Shown here piece by piece: positions 5,634 to 8,670 of a stretch of 8,670 nucleotides of DNA. The DNA comes from an uncultured Bacteroidales bacterium. GTDB taxonomy: Bacteria; Bacteroidota; Bacteroidia; Bacteroidales; Bacteroidaceae. The notes under the pieces were generated by a model. That model worked only from the letters and a program-made list of their open reading frames with translations. It had not been told where the DNA came from and did not search any database. The DNA lies in the NCBI GenBank assembly GCA_947367415.1, contig CANBEE010000106.1:1-8670 (forward strand), written 5' to 3'. Made by a program: the position numbers and the translations under genes. Each line of letters begins with the position of its first letter. Position 1 is the stretch's first letter.

Positions 5634-7208
5634 ATGAAACGACTGGCAATCCTCATCGCAGCGCTGTGCGTTTCGTGCATAATGGCTGTTGCGCAAATCT
5701 CGTGGGGGCAATGGACTTGCTGGGGGCAGCAGCCAGACAGCACCTACATCAACCCCGTGCTTCCTTCCGACTATAGTGACCTCGACTGCATCCGTGTGGG
5801 TGACGACTTCTACGCCATCTCTTCCACTATGCAGTTTTCACCCGGTATGACCGTATTGCACTCTACCGACCTCGTCAACTGGGAGGTGGTGGGCAATGCC
5901 GTTACCGACCTCACGCAGATAACTCCCGAACTGGGTTGGCGTCGTATGAACCGCTATGGGCGTGGTGTGTGGGCAGGTTCGATACGCTACCATAACAATC
6001 GCTTCTATGTCTTCTTCGGTACTCCCGATGAAGGCTATTTCGTGACTTCGGCACCCGAGGCTTCAGGTCCGTGGGAACCGCTCACCTGCCTTATGGCCGA
6101 TGCTGGATGGGACGACTGTACCGCTATCTGGGACGATGAGGGCCGTGGATATTTCCTCGGCACCTGCTTTCGCGACAATTGTAAGACTTATATGTTCCGT
6201 ATGGCCGATGATTGCAAGAGCATCGACCTCCAAAGCGCAAGACTCGTCAACGAGGGAAATCACCGTGAGGCCAACAAACTTATCCGCTACGGGAAGTACT
6301 ACTACCTCGTCTTCAGCGAGCATCAGCGGCATTTGGGCCGCTACGTGATGGCTAAGCGCGACACCTGCATTACGGGCTACTTCAAGGAGGAACACCAGCT
6401 GCTATTGCCCTGTCGCGAGGCTAATGAACCCAATCAGGGCGGCATCGTAGAGGGCCCTGACGGCAAGTGGTACTTCTTCACCCATCACGGAACAGGCGAC
6501 TGGAGCGGACGTGTAGCAAGTCTGCTCCCCGTAGAGTGGGCCGACGGATGGCCCATGATAGGTGATCGTAGCAAGGGTGAGATTGGTTCTATGGTATGGT
6601 CAGGTGGTATGCCTAAAGTAGGGGCCAAGCGCCTCATGATTGTCCGTAGCGACGATTTTGATAGTCAGGAGCTGGCTTCGCAGTGGCAGTGGAACTATCA
6701 GCCCCGTGCCTATATGCACTCGCTCACAGAGCGTCCCGGGTGGATGCGGCTGCGTGCCTTCCGCCCTCTTGAACCAGGCAATCTCTTTAAGGCTGGCAAC
6801 ACGCTCACGCAGCGAACTTGGCGCACACCTGCCAACTGTGTCACCATCAAGGTTGACATCAGCAACATGGCCGATGGCCAGCGTGCCGGTCTCTGCCATT
6901 TCTCGGCCCATTGCTCAGGTTTGGGCATCGTGCAGCACGAGGGCGAGCGCTACATCGAGCACTTTGAGGGTCAGCATTTCACCCGTGGCGAGCGTCTTGT
7001 CCAACCCTATATCTGGCTGCAGTCGCGCTGGGGGCTCGACGGACTCTCTACCTATTACTATAGTCTCGATGGTGACAATTTCGTGCCCTGCGGCAAGCCT
7101 TACCGCATGGTGTGGGGGCATTACCGCGGCGACCGCATCGGTATCTACTCATACAACGATGTGGCTGATGAGGGCTGGGTAGATGTGGATTATTTGCACT
7201 ATCGGTGA
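5634..7208 (+). CDS. GH43 family beta-xylosidase/alpha-L-arabinofuranosidase, exported
   Basis: This 524-residue protein has a five-bladed beta-propeller GH43 domain (about 35-325) and a C-terminal concanavalin-like domain (about 335-524). The latter has the usual DDFDSQELASQWQWNYQP and SLTERPGWMRLR signatures of the GH43 C2 domain. Catalytic residues are Asp49 in SDLDCIRVGDDFY (base), Asp160/Asp161 in WDDCTAIWDDEG (pKa modulator) and Glu212 in REANK (acid). The signal peptide appears to be cleaved after AVA (residue 20). ATG 5634 is chosen over TTG 5619 because MKR opens the signal peptide and AGGAAA (5624-5629) lies four bases upstream as a ribosome site. The spacing of one base after the GH97 stop implies translational coupling. 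It probably removes xylose or arabinose units. The stop TGA (7206-7208) lies within sequence that belongs to pgk, so the last residues and stop may have been acquired at a junction. Confidence 0.9.
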   Translation: MKRLAILIAALCVSCIMAVAQISWGQWTCWGQQPDSTYINPVLPSDYSDLDCIRVGDDFYAISSTMQFSPGMTVLHSTDLVNWEVVGNAVTDLTQITPELGWRRMNRYGRGVWAGSIRYHNNRFYVFFGTPDEGYFVTSAPEASGPWEPLTCLMADAGWDDCTAIWDDEGRGYFLGTCFRDNCKTYMFRMADDCKSIDLQSARLVNEGNHREANKLIRYGKYYYLVFSEHQRHLGRYVMAKRDTCITGYFKEEHQLLLPCREANEPNQGGIVEGPDGKWYFFTHHGTGDWSGRVASLLPVEWADGWPMIGDRSKGEIGSMVWSGGMPKVGAKRLMIVRSDDFDSQELASQWQWNYQPRAYMHSLTERPGWMRLRAFRPLEPGNLFKAGNTLTQRTWRTPANCVTIKVDISNMADGQRAGLCHFSAHCSGLGIVQHEGERYIEHFEGQHFTRGERLVQPYIWLQSRWGLDGLSTYYYSLDGDNFVPCGKPYRMVWGHYRGDRIGIYSYNDVADEGWVDVDYLHYR

Positions 7209-7389
7209 GGCTATCGCCAAGGCAACTGCTGAGGGTGCATTCTCACTCATCGGTGGTGGCGACTCAGTAGCATGTGTCAACAAGTTCGGTTTGGCCGATC
7301 AGGTATCATACATCTCTACTGGTGGTGGTGCTCTTCTCGAGGCTATCGAGGGTAAGGTACTCCCCGGTGTAGCTGCTATCCAGGGCTAA
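7204..7389 (+). pseudogene. pgk: 3' fragment of phosphoglycerate kinase
   Basis: From GGT 7204 to TAA 7389 the frame encodes 61 residues of the C-terminus of phosphoglycerate kinase, the glycolytic enzyme transferring phosphate between 1,3-bisphosphoglycerate and ADP. GAFSLIGGGDSVACVNKF (nucleotide-binding GGGDS) and VSYISTGGGALLEAIEGK are diagnostic. A full-length enzyme has about 400 residues or more, so roughly 85% is missing on the 5' side and no start is available. The residues present are intact and conserved, and the codons are those of a highly expressed gene, so truncation looks recent or reflects an assembly join. The fragment overlaps the last codons of GH43 by five bases in another frame and keeps its own terminator. 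Confidence 0.9.
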
Positions 7390-7417
7390 TACAGAACATC
7401 GCATTGCGATATACGGA

Positions 7418-7455
7418 AGAGAGAGACAGCTTGGCTGCCTCTCTCTCCTTTTTTT
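7418..7455 (+). terminator. Rho-independent terminator downstream of pgk fragment
   Basis: AGAGAGAGACAGC (7418-7430) pairs with GCTGCCTCTCTCT (7434-7446) with one A·C mismatch and a three-base loop, followed by CC and seven T (7449-7455). This is a strong intrinsic terminator on the plus strand, probably the original pgk terminator, now ending the GH97-GH43 transcript. Confidence 0.9.
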
Positions 7456-7471
7456 ATAGCTATTTCATGTT

Positions 7472-7500
7472 GGGGAAATCTGTACAGATTTTTCCGCCCC
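7472..7500 (-). terminator. Palindromic hairpin between convergent units; possible terminator of the mutarotase gene
   Basis: AAATCTGTACAGATTT (7476-7491) is a perfect 16-bp palindrome. GGGG (7472-7475) and CCCC (7497-7500) extend it after a small bulge. It lies eight bases beyond the mutarotase stop on the minus strand. There is no T tract, so a terminator role is tentative; a dimeric repressor site is the alternative. Confidence 0.45.
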
Positions 7501-7507
7501 TTGCCTC

Positions 7508-7888
7508 CTACTTGTCGTAGAGGAAGAAGATGCGGTCCATCATTTTCCACTTCTCGTCGGCCGTGTCGCCCTCGTTGCATTGCTGGAAAATCGCCATGAA
7601 ATCCTCCCATTCCTGTTGGCGGGGTAGGGTAGCGAGACGTGCCATGGCACTGTCCCAGTCGAAGTCCACGGGAGTCTCCACGATCATGAACAGTTTGTTC
7701 CCCAGGAGGTAAATCTCCATCTCCAGTATGCCCACGCTGCGGATTCCCTGCAGAATTTCGGGCCACGACTCACCTTCGCTGTGGCGGTGTACATATTCGC
7801 GTATGAGTGCATCGTCGGGTTTGAGTTCCATGGTGCGGCAATAGCGCTTCATGGGCACGGGGTGTTGTTTCGCTTGGTATCCTTTCAT
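7508..7888 (-). CDS. L-rhamnose/L-fucose mutarotase-like protein (RhaM family)
   Basis: This 126-residue cytosolic protein belongs to the RhaM (formerly DUF718) family, whose characterised members interconvert the alpha and beta anomers of L-rhamnose before isomerisation. Family signatures are KRYCRTMELKPDD, EYVHRHSEGESWPEI, GILEMEIYLLGNKLFMIVET and DFDWDSAMARLATLPRQQEW. Tyr32 and His36 keep the four-residue spacing of Tyr18 and the catalytic His22 in E. coli RhaM. The first ATG (7888) is favoured because a promoter lies just upstream and Bacteroidetes homologues carry a similar short N-terminal extension; Met13 is the alternative start. Many Bacteroidetes members sit in fucose or plant-polysaccharide loci, so the exact sugar is open. 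The gene lies 69 nt downstream of the AraC-type regulator on the same strand and has its own promoter. Confidence 0.85.
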   Translation of the reverse strand: MKGYQAKQHPVPMKRYCRTMELKPDDALIREYVHRHSEGESWPEILQGIRSVGILEMEIYLLGNKLFMIVETPVDFDWDSAMARLATLPRQQEWEDFMAIFQQCNEGDTADEKWKMMDRIFFLYDK

Positions 7889-7921
7889 TGTATTGTAGTG
7901 TTAAAGTTGATGATTCTATTG

Positions 7922-7951
7922 CAAAGGTAGTGCATTTTCCGGAAAAACAAA
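7922..7951 (-). promoter_or_regulatory. Bacteroidetes promoter for the mutarotase gene
   Basis: On the minus strand TTTG (7951-7948) is followed by an 18-nt spacer and TACCTTTG (7929-7922), close to the Bacteroidetes -33/-7 consensus. Transcription would begin near 7916, giving a leader of about 28 nt before ATG 7888. It lies in the gap after the regulator gene, so the mutarotase can be expressed separately from it. Confidence 0.7.
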
Positions 7952-7957
7952 ATCCTG

Positions 7958-8670
7958 CTACCGCTTATGTCCGTAGCAGCGCCGATAGTCGTTGGGCGTG
8001 AGTCCGGTGGTCTTCTTGAACAGACGGATGAAGTAGGAGTGATCATCGAAGCCCAGCCGGAAGGCCACCTCCTTGATGTTGATATGCTCCGTCATGAGCA
8101 TCAGCTGCGCCCGCTCTATCTTCTTGCGATTCACGTAACGTATGGGCGACATGCCCAGTGCGGCGGTAAACAGACGTATGAAGTACGACTTGGCCATGCA
8201 GGCGACCGTCGCCAGTTCGTCCATGTCGATGTGCTGGTGCAGGTGGTCGCCAATGTAGTGTACGACGCGTACGATGCGTTCGTCCTTCGCCCACAGACGG
8301 GGTTGTGCCTGCGCCAAGAAGCGGGCGAAGACCATGAGCGTGAAGCCGCGCAGAGCCATGCGCTCGTGCAGTGCCAGCTTGCGGTACTTGTTCACATAGT
8401 CGTAGAAGCGCGAGTCGTTGTCATACGAGGTCGGATTGCTCGCCGGCAATCCGGCATCGGGGTTGGCACGGCAGGCCGATGCGAAGAGCGACTCGTATAT
8501 GGCATCTGCTTTCACCTCGGTGGGGAACTCATAGGTGTCAAATACGTCGGTCACATTTTTGAATCCCTCATGTACATGGAGGTAGTACAGGGCAAAGTCG
8601 CCATCGCATTGGTAGCTGTGCGTCGTGTAGGCAGGCACTATATAGGCATATCCTGGGCGCAGCTCCACCT
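7958..8670 (-). CDS. AraC-family transcriptional regulator, N-terminus cut by window edge
   Basis: The visible 237 codons include the end of an N-terminal cupin sensor (PGYAYIVPAYTTHSYQCDG), a linker and a C-terminal AraC DNA-binding domain with two helix-turn-helix units: MDELATVACMAKSYFIRLF and INIKEVAFRLGFDDHSYF, followed by the signature FKKTTGLTPNDYRR. The frame is still open at the right edge. A GTG at 8668 is not a credible start because the cupin fold begins further upstream, so the gene is partial. Such regulators usually sense a sugar through the cupin domain and activate nearby catabolic genes. The mutarotase downstream on the same strand, and possibly the GH97-GH43 unit, are natural targets by context, which is inference. 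Confidence 0.88.
   Translation of the reverse strand, partial: VELRPGYAYIVPAYTTHSYQCDGDFALYYLHVHEGFKNVTDVFDTYEFPTEVKADAIYESLFASACRANPDAGLPASNPTSYDNDSRFYDYVNKYRKLALHERMALRGFTLMVFARFLAQAQPRLWAKDERIVRVVHYIGDHLHQHIDMDELATVACMAKSYFIRLFTAALGMSPIRYVNRKKIERAQLMLMTEHINIKEVAFRLGFDDHSYFIRLFKKTTGLTPNDYRRCYGHKR

Noticed and set aside
1..8670. CRISPR array, tRNA, rRNA, transposase or integrase
   Set aside because: I found no regularly spaced repeats, no cloverleaf or rRNA-like stretch, and no recombinase motifs in any frame.

Overview
The window looks like chromosomal DNA from a gut or oral Bacteroidales bacterium, most likely Prevotella-like. The reasons are promoter motifs of the TAnnTTTG type, a C10 (streptopain/interpain-type) protease, an HU-related DNA-binding protein, GH97 and GH43 glycosidases, and lipoprotein signals typical of the phylum. 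Base composition is mosaic: about 41-2742 is AT-rich, while the rest is clearly richer in G+C.

Layout. (1) Positions 1-38 are a fragment of the 3' end of an HU-related gene, followed by an AT-rich cassette. The cassette encodes a C10 cysteine protease (259-1671, whose natural ATG at 238 is followed by an in-frame TGA at codon 3) and an unrecognised Cys-rich lipoprotein (1734-2474). It is closed by a second, directly repeated copy of the same 38 bp (2749-2786). (2) Positions 2743-3346 hold two genes that have lost their 5' ends and now meet head to head: the HU-related gene (minus) and the C-terminal winged helix of what may be a DUF3987/VirE-type primase (plus). (3) Positions 3347-3766 hold a hairpin, a possible decayed minus-strand coding remnant and a promoter. 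(4) Positions 3767-7208 encode a tightly coupled pair of exported glycosidases, a GH97 enzyme with the residues of a retaining alpha-galactosidase and a GH43 beta-xylosidase/alpha-L-arabinofuranosidase. (5) GH43 runs directly into the last 61 codons of phosphoglycerate kinase, with a strong intrinsic terminator. (6) On the minus strand lie an L-rhamnose/L-fucose mutarotase-like gene with a good promoter and, upstream of it, an AraC-family regulator cut by the window edge.

How the parts fit. GH97 and GH43 would release galactose and pentose units from plant polysaccharide side chains. The mutarotase and AraC regulator suggest a nearby sugar-catabolic function. No SusC/SusD pair, integrase or transposase is visible. 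The recurring theme is gene 3' ends left as stubs at segment borders (HU at the left edge, HU, primase, pgk). This points to repeated recombination or island insertion, with contig mis-assembly as an alternative to be excluded. The best candidate for something undescribed is the direct-repeat-bounded protease/lipoprotein cassette; its mobility is inference only.
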